Assembly: GCF_022267315.1 (NCBI RefSeq)
Contig: NZ_JAIKLE010000009.1
Coordinates: 1 to 64,000 of the forward strand
Length of the DNA: 64,000 nucleotides
Reading direction: 5' to 3'
From: Maribellus maritimus
Lineage (GTDB): Bacteria > Bacteroidota > Bacteroidia > Bacteroidales > Prolixibacteraceae
Position 1 is the stretch's first letter; each line of letters begins with the position of its first letter. Below are positions 45,097 to 53,887 of the stretch, in pieces. Below the pieces are notes generated by a model that made no database searches, was not told the DNA's origin, and saw only the letters and a list, made by a program, of their open reading frames with translations. A program made the translations under genes and the position numbers.

Positions 45097-45963
45097 TTAA
45101 AAAATTGTTTTTTGAATATACGAAGCCAGTTTGGAAAAAGAATCACTGTCAACAAGCTTTTCGTAAAAACCTACATAAAATATTTGATTTGAATTAAGCA
45201 ACGGAGTAGCATTTCTTCCTCTTCCGAAACCAAAAACAACCATACCATCTTCCGATTGCAATCCGCTTTCCGAGTCGCCTAAAAAACCAAAAGTGTCAGA
45301 ATTCTTGTCTGCTCTTTTTTGTACCAAAAACAGAACTCTATTGAAATTCTGATGCCCAAAGAAAACCCAATCCCATTTTCCATATTCTTCTTCGCCCTTT
45401 AAATAATCAGGCATTGATGTTTTTAATCCCTTTTGTGTTCCCCAATATTGTTGTTCTGGATTAAACTCTCCTCCCGGGACGCCTTCATATAGGAACCAAT
45501 AATTTCGTTCGGAGGCTGGAGTACTTAAAACCTGGATTTTCATATACTTTTGAAAAAACTCATATTGCCATTCCCATTTTCCACTCATACTTTTTATGCG
45601 AATCCGGTTTTCTCCATCGTTAAAACACATTACCTTTTCATATCCGGGATGGCCGGTTCCGTTATCATCGCCTCCGTAAACAAAATTTGGCATTCCCCTG
45701 AAATCACCCGCCGCTGATTCAGGATATTTTTCTTCAGCTAATCTTTTCCACTGAATCCAATCTTTCCCTTGTTTGTCAGTTAGCGATGAAATCCCTCCAG
45801 AATATTTATCAATAAGAAAAGTAGCATTTGATATTTCCACTTTGTAATGTAACCGTTTTTGAAATGTAATTTCTGAAATTTTAACCTGTGCCTGCGCCGT
45901 CGGCACAAAAAGAGAAACCCACAATGTCAGGATAATAAATCTTATTTGTATAAATTTATTCAT
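45097..45963 (-). CDS. Secreted beta-rich protein of unknown function
   Basis: The frame opens at 46020, but the ATG at 45963 (MNKFIQIRFIILTLWVSLFV) starts the signal peptide (end near AQAQ) and is chosen, giving 288 residues. The sequence FLIDKYSGGISSLTDKQGKD, FYEKLVDSDSFSKL and many aromatic strands suggest a sugar-mutarotase-like or lyase-accessory beta-sandwich. I do not recognise a family. It is upstream of the GH127-like lipoprotein and probably co-transcribed with it. Confidence 0.68.
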   Translation of the reverse strand: MNKFIQIRFIILTLWVSLFVPTAQAQVKISEITFQKRLHYKVEISNATFLIDKYSGGISSLTDKQGKDWIQWKRLAEEKYPESAAGDFRGMPNFVYGGDDNGTGHPGYEKVMCFNDGENRIRIKSMSGKWEWQYEFFQKYMKIQVLSTPASERNYWFLYEGVPGGEFNPEQQYWGTQKGLKTSMPDYLKGEEEYGKWDWVFFGHQNFNRVLFLVQKRADKNSDTFGFLGDSESGLQSEDGMVVFGFGRGRNATPLLNSNQIFYVGFYEKLVDSDSFSKLASYIQKTIF

Positions 45964-46045
45964 TTTGGTATCACATCTGAATAAAAAGTTTTGCTGTATT
46001 TCCCATTTTTTAATGAACAACTAAAATTACAAAAAAATAATTCCA

Positions 46046-46053
46046 TATATTTG
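46046..46053 (+). promoter_or_regulatory. Promoter -7 element of the MATE transcript (TATATTTG)
   Basis: This matches the Bacteroidota TAnnTTTG consensus exactly. Transcription should begin near 46060, some 20 bases before the small leader ORF and about 130 bases before the MATE gene. Confidence 0.6.
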
Positions 46054-46080
46054 CACCATTACTAATTAAAAAAAGCTACA

Positions 46081-46128
46081 ATGAAACTCTCTATTTTCAT
46101 TTCCGTCATGTCCACGCTGCCGTGCTAG
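46081..46128 (+). CDS. 15-codon putative leader peptide upstream of MATE gene
   Basis: An ATG 28 bp after the promoter motif opens a 15-codon frame (MKLSIFISVMSTLPC, TAG). The DNA that follows contains CTCTCT (46087-46092), which can pair with AGAGAG (46137-46142) just before six T. An inner CTGC/GCAG stem can form as well. The arrangement of leader ORF, competing stems and T-run resembles translation-coupled attenuators that control drug-efflux genes. There is no proof that the peptide is made. Confidence 0.4.
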   Translation: MKLSIFISVMSTLPC

Positions 46129-46188
46129 AGCAGTTCAGAGAGATTTTTTAAGTAGTTTATTCACCTTTTTTCATAATTTTCACATATC

Positions 46189-47628
46189 ATGTCAGGCAAA
46201 AAAATAAAAGTTTTGTCTTTAACGAGATTTAAAAAGTTAAATTTTAAAGTGATATGGCAGGATATAAAAGAAGCCATATCAGGAACCGAACGCGATTTTA
46301 CCGAAACCAGCCTTGGACAAGCCATTTTTATCCTTGCTGTGCCAATGGTTTTGGAAATGATAATGGAGTCGGTTTTTGCAGTTGTTGATATTTTCTTTGT
46401 TTCAAAACTCGGCGCCGATGCCGTGGCAACCGTTGGAATTACAGAATCGGCAATGACAGTAGTTTATGCCATTGGAATGGGATTGAGTTTGGCTACAACT
46501 GCACTTGTTTCGAGACGGATTGGAGAAAAAAACAAAAAGCAGGCAGGAGTTGTTGCTTTTCAGGCAATAATGGTTGGTGTTATTATTTCAGTTTGTATTG
46601 CCATACCAGGCATTTTGTTTGCCGGTGAGTTTTTAAAATTAATGGGAGCTACCGACAGCATGGCTGACGAAGGATACATGTTCCCGGCAATTATGTTCGG
46701 AAGCAATATGGTAATCATGCTGCTTTTTATTATAAACGCAGTGTTCCGGAGTTCCGGCGATGCGGCAATTTCGATGCGCGTAATGTGGTTTGCCAATATT
46801 GTAAATATTATTCTCGACCCGCTGTTAATATTTGGTTACGGGCCATTCCCTGAACTTGGATTGGCAGGTGCAGCAGTGGCAACAACAATAGGAAGAGGTT
46901 TGGCCGTTATCTATCAGTTTTATTTGCTGTTTAGGGGAAGCCATCGTATCCGTTTGTATTGGCACAGTTTAAAAATACGGGCAAATGTGATGGCAAAACT
47001 TATCAGAATCTCCGGAGGCGGAATATTACAGAACTTAATAGCAACATCGAGCTGGATTTTACTGGTTCGTATCATTGCAGTTTCGGGCCCGGAAGCACTT
47101 GCGGGCTATACCATTGCCATCCGCATAATTATTTTTGCACTGTTGCCGGCCTGGGGGTTAAGTAATGCAGCGTCGACACTGGTAGGCCAGAATCTGGGAG
47201 CGAAACAACCGGAAAGAGCTGAACGTTCGGTGTGGATCACCGGCTATATAAACATGATTTTTATGGGCAGTTTGGGAGTATTCCTTGCAGCTTTCCCCGA
47301 GTTTTTTATTCGTCTGTTTATCGCAGATGCGGCTGTTGTTCAAAATGGTACAATGGCATTGCGAATCATCAGTTTCGGATTTCTCTTTTATGCACTGGGA
47401 ATGGTTCTGGTACAAGGATTTAACGGTAGCGGAGATACCAACACACCTACCCGGATAAATCTGATAAGCTTCTGGCTGTTTGAAATTCCATTGGCTTATT
47501 TTCTGGCTATTGTTATGAAAATGGGATTAACCGGAGCCAGTATTTCCATTGTTGCTGCGGAAACACTGCTGGCTTTAATCGCCCTTTTTATGTTCAGAAA
47601 AGGCAAATGGAAATTGAGAGAAGTATAG
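46189..47628 (+). CDS. MATE-family efflux transporter
   Basis: The 479-residue protein has 12 hydrophobic helices in two related halves, typical of MATE antiporters: LGQAIFILAVPMVLEMIMES start, DIFFVSKLGADAVATVG, second-half ISGGGILQNLIATSSWILLV and AASTLVGQNLGAKQPERAER. It exports organic cations or drugs using Na+ or H+. The N-terminal 35 residues are a longer cytoplasmic extension than usual. A possible attenuator leader lies upstream and a strong terminator follows. Confidence 0.92.
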   Translation: MSGKKIKVLSLTRFKKLNFKVIWQDIKEAISGTERDFTETSLGQAIFILAVPMVLEMIMESVFAVVDIFFVSKLGADAVATVGITESAMTVVYAIGMGLSLATTALVSRRIGEKNKKQAGVVAFQAIMVGVIISVCIAIPGILFAGEFLKLMGATDSMADEGYMFPAIMFGSNMVIMLLFIINAVFRSSGDAAISMRVMWFANIVNIILDPLLIFGYGPFPELGLAGAAVATTIGRGLAVIYQFYLLFRGSHRIRLYWHSLKIRANVMAKLIRISGGGILQNLIATSSWILLVRIIAVSGPEALAGYTIAIRIIIFALLPAWGLSNAASTLVGQNLGAKQPERAERSVWITGYINMIFMGSLGVFLAAFPEFFIRLFIADAAVVQNGTMALRIISFGFLFYALGMVLVQGFNGSGDTNTPTRINLISFWLFEIPLAYFLAIVMKMGLTGASISIVAAETLLALIALFMFRKGKWKLREV

Positions 47629-47674
47629 GTGTTTAACCAAATCATATTGTTTATTTTCTTCGGACAGGGGATAA

Positions 47675-47705
47675 AAAAAGCCGGCTGTAAAAACCGGCTT
47701 TTTTT
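47675..47705. terminator. Terminator after the MATE gene
   Basis: AAAAAGCCGG pairs with CCGGCTTTTT across a 9-base loop, with T-runs on both strands. It serves the MATE gene and the convergent lipoprotein gene. Confidence 0.9.
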
Positions 47706-47728
47706 AAATATTCTTAAGTGCTCTGTTT

Positions 47729-48226
47729 TTAAAGCTCTTTTACTTTAACGCCTTCAATAAAATAGACAATTTCAGCTTTATCCTGAGACTCGGCTATAAT
47801 TTTGTGCGCCTGTGCCACTTCAGCATTTTCTTCTGCTTCTGAATCAGCTTCATGTTCGCCCGGATTATGTGCATCAGCTTCCGTTTTAACTTCTTTCAAT
47901 ACGCCAACAATTTCAAGTTCGCTTCCCATTTGCTCCTGACTGAAAGCCCCGATTTTTTCTCCGGCCTCGATTCTGATGTTGATTTCTTCGTTACTTCCCA
48001 TCAGAAAACAACGTTGTCCCCCGTGCTGACAAACATGCATAACTGTTCCTTTTACAACCACTTCTTTATCAACAACATCAGTGGCATTTTTATATAAATC
48101 ATCAACGGAATAAACAACTGCTTCAACTTCCGGAGCTGCAGTTGTTGTTTGCTCCTGATTTTTCGGGCTGTTTCCACAACTAAAAAGAAACAGGGCAAAT
48201 AAACTAAATAATGCTAATTTTCTCAT
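47729..48226 (-). CDS. OB-fold-like lipoprotein
   Basis: The 165-residue protein has a lipobox with Cys17 (FLFSCGNSP). A short acidic linker leads to an OB-fold-like domain (KEVVVKGTVMHVCQHGGQRC, FLMGSNEEINIRI, ELEIVGVLKEV). The motif CQHGGQRC places two Cys and a His that could bind metal or form a disulfide. It lies 19 bp downstream of a PepSY membrane protein gene, so the two probably form one unit in the cell envelope. Its function is unknown. Confidence 0.72.
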   Translation of the reverse strand: MRKLALFSLFALFLFSCGNSPKNQEQTTTAAPEVEAVVYSVDDLYKNATDVVDKEVVVKGTVMHVCQHGGQRCFLMGSNEEINIRIEAGEKIGAFSQEQMGSELEIVGVLKEVKTEADAHNPGEHEADSEAEENAEVAQAHKIIAESQDKAEIVYFIEGVKVKEL

Positions 48227-48245
48227 TTACGTATAATTTTAAGGT

Positions 48246-48797
48246 TTACATGTACACAATTACAAAAAACAAAGGTACAACAATTCCAGCAATTGTTAAC
48301 CACCATCCCCAGCGACTAAAACCTCTTTTCCCCTTCAATAGGAATAAGCCGGAAACAGCTACAAAAATTAAAACTGTTGCCATAATATCACTTACCCACT
48401 TCCAGAGTGTTCCAATAGATGCCTTATGCAATTTATTCATTTCGAATATTACCGGACGTTTCTGCAAATAGTGCATAGTACCCTTCCCTTTTTCCGGATT
48501 AATTACAATTTCACCATTTTCTATAAAAATCTTTATCATTCTCTGGTTGTTCAGATAATGCTTTTTGTAGACCACCTTTCTGTCGAGTGATTCTAAAACC
48601 GACTTGATTTCATCAGCGCTCGCATCGGCGTTCAAATTTCCGGTGATTTGAAAATCGGTAATAAATATTTTGTAATCAGGATTAAAATCATGCCTGTGAT
48701 TTAAAAATATGCCTGATAAACCATACACCACTGTCATTGCTACAATAAAATAACCAAAATCACGATGTAAAATGCGCAATAATCTTCTAATTTTCAT
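48246..48797 (-). CDS. PepSY-associated transmembrane protein
   Basis: The 183-residue protein has an N-terminal helix (HRDFGYFIVAMTVVYGLSGIFL), a periplasmic PepSY-like domain (about residues 40-110) and a second pair of helices (WVSDIMATVLIFVAVSGLFL, GWWLTIAGIVVPLFFVIVYM). This short PepSY_TM form is common in Bacteroidota near redox or metal genes. It is upstream of, and close to, the OB-fold lipoprotein gene. No heme-binding motif is certain. Confidence 0.78.
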   Translation of the reverse strand: MKIRRLLRILHRDFGYFIVAMTVVYGLSGIFLNHRHDFNPDYKIFITDFQITGNLNADASADEIKSVLESLDRKVVYKKHYLNNQRMIKIFIENGEIVINPEKGKGTMHYLQKRPVIFEMNKLHKASIGTLWKWVSDIMATVLIFVAVSGLFLLKGKRGFSRWGWWLTIAGIVVPLFFVIVYM

Positions 48798-49193
48798 TTG
48801 GAAGAATTTTTTTGTTGCGAATATATTACTATTTGCAAAAACCTAAGGGAAAAGGATTAAATATTATTATTGATAAATATAGTTGTATAAAATTCAAAAA
48901 ATAAAGTAAATCGGTTTAGCTAAAGTAGCCTGTTTTAACATCTTGTATAAATTTCAAAAAGGTAGCACAATAATCATTGGCACTAACATATTGTTAAAAA
49001 AAGCATATGTCAAGTTACTATTGTTAAAAACAAAATGGAATTATACTGGAAATTAACACCTTACAATATTGACAAAGTGCTGGTATTTTCATAACTTGTA
49101 TATTCCTAGTATACTAGGGCTCTGGTTTTATCACAACTTAATTGGGTGCCACCGGCTATTGAGCCGGTGGTTTTTTTATATACTCATGCAAAT
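48798..49193. other. Intergenic region with palindrome and orphan terminator
   Basis: No protein gene is seen. A perfect 14-bp palindrome CCTAGTATACTAGG is at 49105-49118. A strong plus-strand terminator follows at 49149-49177, although no plus-strand gene ends here. A small RNA is possible; see the terminator entry. Confidence 0.5.
49149..49177 (+). terminator. Orphan rho-independent terminator (possible small RNA end)
   Basis: CCACCGGCT pairs with AGCCGGTGG across ATTG and is followed by seven T, on the plus strand. The nearest plus-strand gene (MATE) already ends at its own terminator 1.4 kb upstream, so this hairpin should end a short non-coding transcript starting between about 48830 and 49130. 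The minus strand lacks a T-run. Confidence 0.7.
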
Positions 49194-49607
49194 TCAGGAA
49201 GTATAATATTCATTTAATGAAATAACATCTTCAGAGCTGCAAACGGGGCAACTAACTCCCTCTTCGGCATAATGATTAAAACTGGCCTGGCAGGAGTTAC
49301 ATTTAAACCAGTTTTTATCAAAATAAATATCACCACCTCTGAAAATTATGTCTCTTCCTTCCACAAACGCAGTAGCCACTTTATTTCGTGCCTCTTCATA
49401 AATACGCGTTAATGTTGGCCTCGAAATGTCCATATGAACCGCCGCCTCTTCCTGCGTAAGATTCTGGTAATCGAGTAAACGAATCGCTTCATATTCTTCC
49501 AGAAGAAGATGAACTTCGTTTGATTTTCTTCCCCGAACACCAAAAACCGACATTCCCTTAATCACAGGGGGTACCTGAATCCTTCTGTTACGTTTTCTTC
49601 TAGGCAT
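49194..49607 (-). CDS. DUF134-family HTH regulator with zinc ribbon
   Basis: The 137-residue protein starts with a basic stretch (MPRRKRNRRIQVPP) and the DUF134 (UPF0251) core. It has a helix-turn-helix (NLTQEEAAVHMDISRPTLTR) and a C-terminal four-Cys zinc ribbon (CNSCQASF and CPVCSSED). Such proteins are predicted DNA-binding regulators, often near metal or nitrogenase cofactor genes. Here the start lies 1 bp after the aroC stop, so the two are translationally coupled. Confidence 0.88.
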   Translation of the reverse strand: MPRRKRNRRIQVPPVIKGMSVFGVRGRKSNEVHLLLEEYEAIRLLDYQNLTQEEAAVHMDISRPTLTRIYEEARNKVATAFVEGRDIIFRGGDIYFDKNWFKCNSCQASFNHYAEEGVSCPVCSSEDVISLNEYYTS

Positions 49608-49608
49608 A

Positions 49609-50682
49609 TTAAATAGTGTTAAGTTTGCTCAATAAAAAATGATCTGCTAAAACCATAGCTGCCATAGCTTCCACAATGGGTACTGCACGTGGCAATACAC
49701 ACGGGTCATGTCTTCCTTTCGGATTTATCGTAATTTCATTGTTGCTCTTGTCAACTGTTTTTTGCTCTTTTAACAATGTTGCAATGGGTTTAAAAGCAAC
49801 CCGGAAATAAACATCTTCTCCATTTGAAATTCCTCCCTGAATTCCTCCTGAATTGTTTGTTTTTGTTCGCACACCGTCCGCTGTTTTTATAAAAACATCG
49901 TTGTGCTGCGAGCCACTGAGTTTTGTTCCTTCAAAGCCGGAACCATATTCAAAACCCTTAACGGCATTTATTCCCAACATAGCAAAACCCAGGTCGGCGT
50001 GAAGTTTGTTAAAAACAGGCTCGCCCCACCCTGCCGGAACACCTTTTGCAACACCGGTAATTACACCGCCAACTGTATCACGATCTTTTGCAGCAGCCTC
50101 GATTCTTGTTATCATTTTTTCTGCTGTTTCAGAATCGGGGCAACGAACTATATTATCATCTGTTTTTGACAAATCAATTTCAGTATACGATTTTTTTAGC
50201 TGAATTTCTCCAACCTGCGATACAAAAGCCTGAATCGATATTCCCCGGCTTGCAAGAATTTGTTTGGCAATTGCGCCGGCTACTACACGGGCAATCGTTT
50301 CACGGGCAGAAGAACGGCCTCCTCCGCGATGATCACGCGTACCGTATTTTTTTGTATAGGTATAATCGGCGTGCGACGGACGATATATATCCTTTAAATC
50401 GTTATAATCTTTTGAGTGCTGGTCTTTATTCCAAATGGCAAAAGCAATGGGAGTTCCCTGTGTTTTTCCTTCAAAAACTCCTGAAAAAAATTCAACCTGA
50501 TCAGCCTCTTTGCGTTGGGTAGTAATTTTAGACTGCCCAGGTTTTCTGCGGGCAAGGTCTTTTTGAATTAAATCAATATTCAGGTCCAGTCCTGCAGGAC
50601 ACCCGTCAATTATACCACCAATCCCTCTTCCGTGCGACTCGCCAAAAGATGTTAACCGAAAAATTTTTCCAAATGTATTCAC
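49609..50682 (-). CDS. aroC: Chorismate synthase
   Basis: The 357-residue enzyme has the family signatures: [19 protein letters not shown] at the start, the R-rich FMN/EPSP site ([17 protein letters not shown]), and [20 protein letters not shown] near the end. It converts EPSP to chorismate for aromatic amino acids and folate, using reduced FMN. It is complete. It is coupled to a downstream DUF134 regulator gene, an unusual partner. Confidence 0.97.
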   Translation of the reverse strand: MNTFGKIFRLTSFGESHGRGIGGIIDGCPAGLDLNIDLIQKDLARRKPGQSKITTQRKEADQVEFFSGVFEGKTQGTPIAFAIWNKDQHSKDYNDLKDIYRPSHADYTYTKKYGTRDHRGGGRSSARETIARVVAGAIAKQILASRGISIQAFVSQVGEIQLKKSYTEIDLSKTDDNIVRCPDSETAEKMITRIEAAAKDRDTVGGVITGVAKGVPAGWGEPVFNKLHADLGFAMLGINAVKGFEYGSGFEGTKLSGSQHNDVFIKTADGVRTKTNNSGGIQGGISNGEDVYFRVAFKPIATLLKEQKTVDKSNNEITINPKGRHDPCVLPRAVPIVEAMAAMVLADHFLLSKLNTI

Positions 50683-50826
50683 TTATCAAAGTTAATTAAA
50701 AACTTCTGTTCACAGCTTTTTGTATAAAACCCTAAGGATACAATTTTCATGCAGAACCGCGTATTTTCCGGTAACTCCTTTCAACTTATGGGTTATAAAA
50801 AAGTTGTTCCAGAATATTAAAACAAA

Positions 50827-50861
50827 AACCTCGTTTCCTGGTTCAACAAGAAAACGAGGTT
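50827..50861 (-). terminator. Terminator after the SlyD-like gene
   Basis: AACCTCGTTT pairs with AAACGAGGTT across a 15-base loop, followed on the minus strand by TTTTGTTTT, 39 bp beyond the SlyD-like stop. The rest of 50683-50899 is empty. Confidence 0.8.
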
Positions 50862-50899
50862 AATGTTAAATAAATTGAACTAATAATCAAAATATCTTA

Positions 50900-51496
50900 T
50901 TAACAGCCACAACCACATCCACCATTAGAATGGTCAGAGCTGCATGAATCTTCCGTTCCGCAACCGCCGCTTCCACATCCGCAACCGCCTCCTGAAAGTA
51001 CCTGAGAAAGCTCTTCTTCTGACGCTTCTCTTACTTCCAAAACTTTCCCGCTAAAATGTAAATCTTCTCCGGCAAGCGGGTGGTTAAAGTCCATTTTAAC
51101 AGTATCATCATTTACTTCAAGCACAAGACCGTTCAAGCGCTGGCCATTACTGCTCATCATGGGAACCATATTTCCCTCTTTAATCAATTCTGAGTCAAAG
51201 TTACCATCCACTAAAAAAACCTGTTTGGGCAACTCCACAACAGCATCCTCGTTTACTTCACCGTAAGCATCGTTTTTTTTCAGCTTAATTGTAAATGGTT
51301 CTCCCTCAGTCAAACCAGCGAGGTGTGACTCAAACTTTGGCAGCATAACTCCGGCACCATATAAAAATTGTAATGGTTGCGCTTCTGTTGCCTGCTCAAT
51401 TACCTCTCCCTTCTCGTCGTCGATTCGTAAATCGTACGTTAACGTAACCATCGAATATTTACCAACTTCTATGGATTGTTTTTCAACTTCTAACAT
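50900..51496 (-). CDS. SlyD-like FKBP peptidyl-prolyl isomerase
   Basis: The 198-residue protein has an FKBP domain (VTLTYDLRIDDEKGEVIEQA, LQFLYGAGVMLPKFE) interrupted by an insert-in-flap chaperone domain (about residues 75-125), as in SlyD. The C-terminus is a Gly/Cys-rich tail with seven Cys and one His (CGCGSGGC, CGCGC). It is likely to bind nickel or other soft metals, like the His-rich tail of E. coli SlyD. It acts in the cytoplasm. It stands alone with its own terminator. Confidence 0.88.
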   Translation of the reverse strand: MLEVEKQSIEVGKYSMVTLTYDLRIDDEKGEVIEQATEAQPLQFLYGAGVMLPKFESHLAGLTEGEPFTIKLKKNDAYGEVNEDAVVELPKQVFLVDGNFDSELIKEGNMVPMMSSNGQRLNGLVLEVNDDTVKMDFNHPLAGEDLHFSGKVLEVREASEEELSQVLSGGGCGCGSGGCGTEDSCSSDHSNGGCGCGC

Positions 51497-51629
51497 ATAA
51501 ATGATCTTTTAAACTTTATTGCAAATAAACACTTTTTAAATCAATGAACAAAATACAAAACTGTCTTTTTATGTCATTATTAACAAATAAGTATTTTATG
51601 TCGCTTTTTGTTCAAAGAACGTAATATTG

Positions 51630-53561
51630 TTACAATTTTACAACTTTCTCAGTTCTATATTCTGAATTTGATTTTACTTTCAGAAAATAAATTCCGGCCG
51701 GTGAATTTTGCAAAGCTGAAATCTTTAAATTTTGATTTAAGATTGTTGTATTCCTATAAATAATTTTTCCCGAAATATCATATAAAACAACCTGTTCGGC
51801 ATTCGAAGGAAGCTCAATACTGAAATCTGATTCAACAGGATTAGGATATACTTTTATTTCTTCGCCATTTTCAGAAATAAAATCAGATGAAACCGGAACT
51901 GAAACATACATTTCAAAAGTGTGGTAAACTTTTTTTCCGTTTGAAGTGGCCGAAATTGTAATGTTGGCAGTACCCGTCATGTTTTCAGTAATATTTAATG
52001 AAAGTAAGGTTTCCTGCGCATCTGGTGTTCCGCCCTGAACGATGGCTCCAATAAGCAAATCCTGATTGTCAATAGTTTCGAGCTGAATAGTCATTTCTGA
52101 ATCGTCGTTATCGGGATCCGAAAAAACAGAATCAAGTGAAATATAATAAACATGATCGGGGTAAGTTGCATCGTCAATTGTTGCTACAGGATGTAAAATC
52201 TCTGGCGCCAAATCCTGGTGATTTAACTGGTCGATACAAAAATAAGCTGGCGTATTCATTCCCCAGTCACCAACATCGGAAGAAGAAAGGTTGAATTTTA
52301 ACGCTGCAATATCTCCCAGCGATGATAAATCAAGCCATTTCCAATCGTTTATAATATAGTCTTCAGAGCTGTTTTCTGACCTGAAATCGGCCAGATAGTA
52401 TTCTATTGTGCCCGTTGTGTCGCCTGCCTCAGAAATGCCAAAAATGTCAACTTTAAACCAGTCAGGATCAGTGCCATTTTCACCTCCAAATTTTTTTGAA
52501 TAGGCATCACCGTTTTTCATCGATAAATATGCGTAAGTTGAATTGGTAATATATAATCCGGAAACAACTGTTTTTTCAAAGTTGATTTCAGAGTCCATCG
52601 AAGCATATGAAACTGCGTATGTTGGAGTTTCGAGAGCCCCGCTTCCATGCACAGCACTGTACTGGTTGCTCCATCCTTCGGTTTGATTATCAGTTATATT
52701 TGACGCTGCAAAACCACTCCAGCTGCCCCACTCTGTATTGTAATCATTCAGAAATGTAAACCCTCCGCTTGTAAAGTGCCCGGTTTCGTCGGAACCGTTA
52801 TAAAAACTTTCTGCTCCCAGTTCCAGATTTTCAAAATCAGCTTCTGCAAGCATTTCCGGTGTGTCTGGTGAGGTTCCGTTAAAATCATCGATACAAAAAT
52901 AGGCCGGAGTATTCATTCCCCAGTCGCCAACATCACTTGACTCCAACCCGATAGAGAGAGAAACAATTACACCTAAGCTACTCAAATCGAGCCATTCCCA
53001 GGTTTTTAAAATATAATCGTTCGCTGAATCATCAGACGTAAAATCAGCAAGATAAAAATCAACGGCTGTTTCATTTCCAAAAATGTCAGTCGCGGAAACC
53101 GTTAACTTAAAATAATCGGGATCTTTACCATCTTCTCCCCCAAATTTTTTGGAATAGGCATCTCCATCCTTCATTGAAAGATACGCGTACGTTGAATTGG
53201 TCACATAAAAACCGTTTAGTTGAAGGGGATTTTCAAAAACCATATCCAATCCTCCCGACGCGTAAATAACAGCATAATTCTTAGATTGATGGCCTGAAGC
53301 AGTTATCGCGCTGTACTGATTTCCCCAGCCGGCTGTTACAGAATCTTTCATGTTTGAAACAGAAAAGCCCGCCCAGCTTCCCCAATCGGCATTATAATCG
53401 TTTGGAAATACAAAACCGCCACTTTTAATTTCTCCGGAACCATCTGCTCCATTCCAATAGGAATCGGATTCCAGAACCACATCGTCGAAAGTTGCTACCT
53501 GCTGGGCATTTACAGAAAACAGGGTAACCCAAAACCCTACAAAAAAGTAAATTTTTTTCAT
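51630..53561 (-). CDS. Tandem DUF4465 surface protein with T9SS tail, under cobalamin riboswitch
   Basis: The 643-residue protein has a signal peptide ending near VNAQ. Two closely similar DUF4465 domains follow, about residues 25-230 and 240-455. Each runs from a SGGF(V/T)F motif and NDYN, then WGSW, through NSTYAYLSMK and GDAYSKKFGGE, to SSDVGDWGMNTPAYFCID. An Ig-like segment comes next, then a T9SS sorting domain from about 570 (IKVYPNPVESDFSIEL). It should sit on the cell surface. A cobalamin riboswitch lies in its leader, so it is made when B12 is scarce. It follows the btuG-like gene on the same strand. Confidence 0.88.
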   Translation of the reverse strand: MKKIYFFVGFWVTLFSVNAQQVATFDDVVLESDSYWNGADGSGEIKSGGFVFPNDYNADWGSWAGFSVSNMKDSVTAGWGNQYSAITASGHQSKNYAVIYASGGLDMVFENPLQLNGFYVTNSTYAYLSMKDGDAYSKKFGGEDGKDPDYFKLTVSATDIFGNETAVDFYLADFTSDDSANDYILKTWEWLDLSSLGVIVSLSIGLESSDVGDWGMNTPAYFCIDDFNGTSPDTPEMLAEADFENLELGAESFYNGSDETGHFTSGGFTFLNDYNTEWGSWSGFAASNITDNQTEGWSNQYSAVHGSGALETPTYAVSYASMDSEINFEKTVVSGLYITNSTYAYLSMKNGDAYSKKFGGENGTDPDWFKVDIFGISEAGDTTGTIEYYLADFRSENSSEDYIINDWKWLDLSSLGDIAALKFNLSSSDVGDWGMNTPAYFCIDQLNHQDLAPEILHPVATIDDATYPDHVYYISLDSVFSDPDNDDSEMTIQLETIDNQDLLIGAIVQGGTPDAQETLLSLNITENMTGTANITISATSNGKKVYHTFEMYVSVPVSSDFISENGEEIKVYPNPVESDFSIELPSNAEQVVLYDISGKIIYRNTTILNQNLKISALQNSPAGIYFLKVKSNSEYRTEKVVKL

Positions 53562-53673
53562 TGTAAAATTTTTTAGTTCAACAAATCATTTTACAATACC
53601 AAAACCCATGGGAAAATTATAAGGTAAATTACCTCAAGCTTTTGGTCCCGAAAGCTTTTAATATTGTTTTAAA

Positions 53674-53830
53674 TGGCAGGTCTTCTGGCTTGTCCCAATT
53701 GGTGGCTGCCTTCCCGCTCCGATAATACGGAACAGTGGCGAGGGTTGCTACCAACATGAAAGACTTACAGCTGCGGGTACAGCTCCGGAATTCTTGCCGG
53801 TTATTTTGGCAAGTCACCGGATTCCCTTTT
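53674..53830 (-). promoter_or_regulatory. Cobalamin riboswitch 1
   Basis: Read on the minus strand, the region has the conserved blocks of AdoCbl-type riboswitches in order: GGGAAT near the 5' end, CCGGAGCTGTACCCGCAGCT, the GCCACTG box, CGGGAAGGC and finally AGCCAGAAGACCTGCC. A minus-strand TCTCTTTG near 53837-53844 may be the promoter. The switch precedes the DUF4465 gene by about 110 bases and should reduce its expression when cobalamin is bound. No clear terminator hairpin follows, so control is probably at translation. Confidence 0.93.
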
Positions 53831-53887
53831 CATCTCCAAAGAGAACCAATTCTTTATAAAAATAGATCTAAGTTTCCTAAACCTGAT

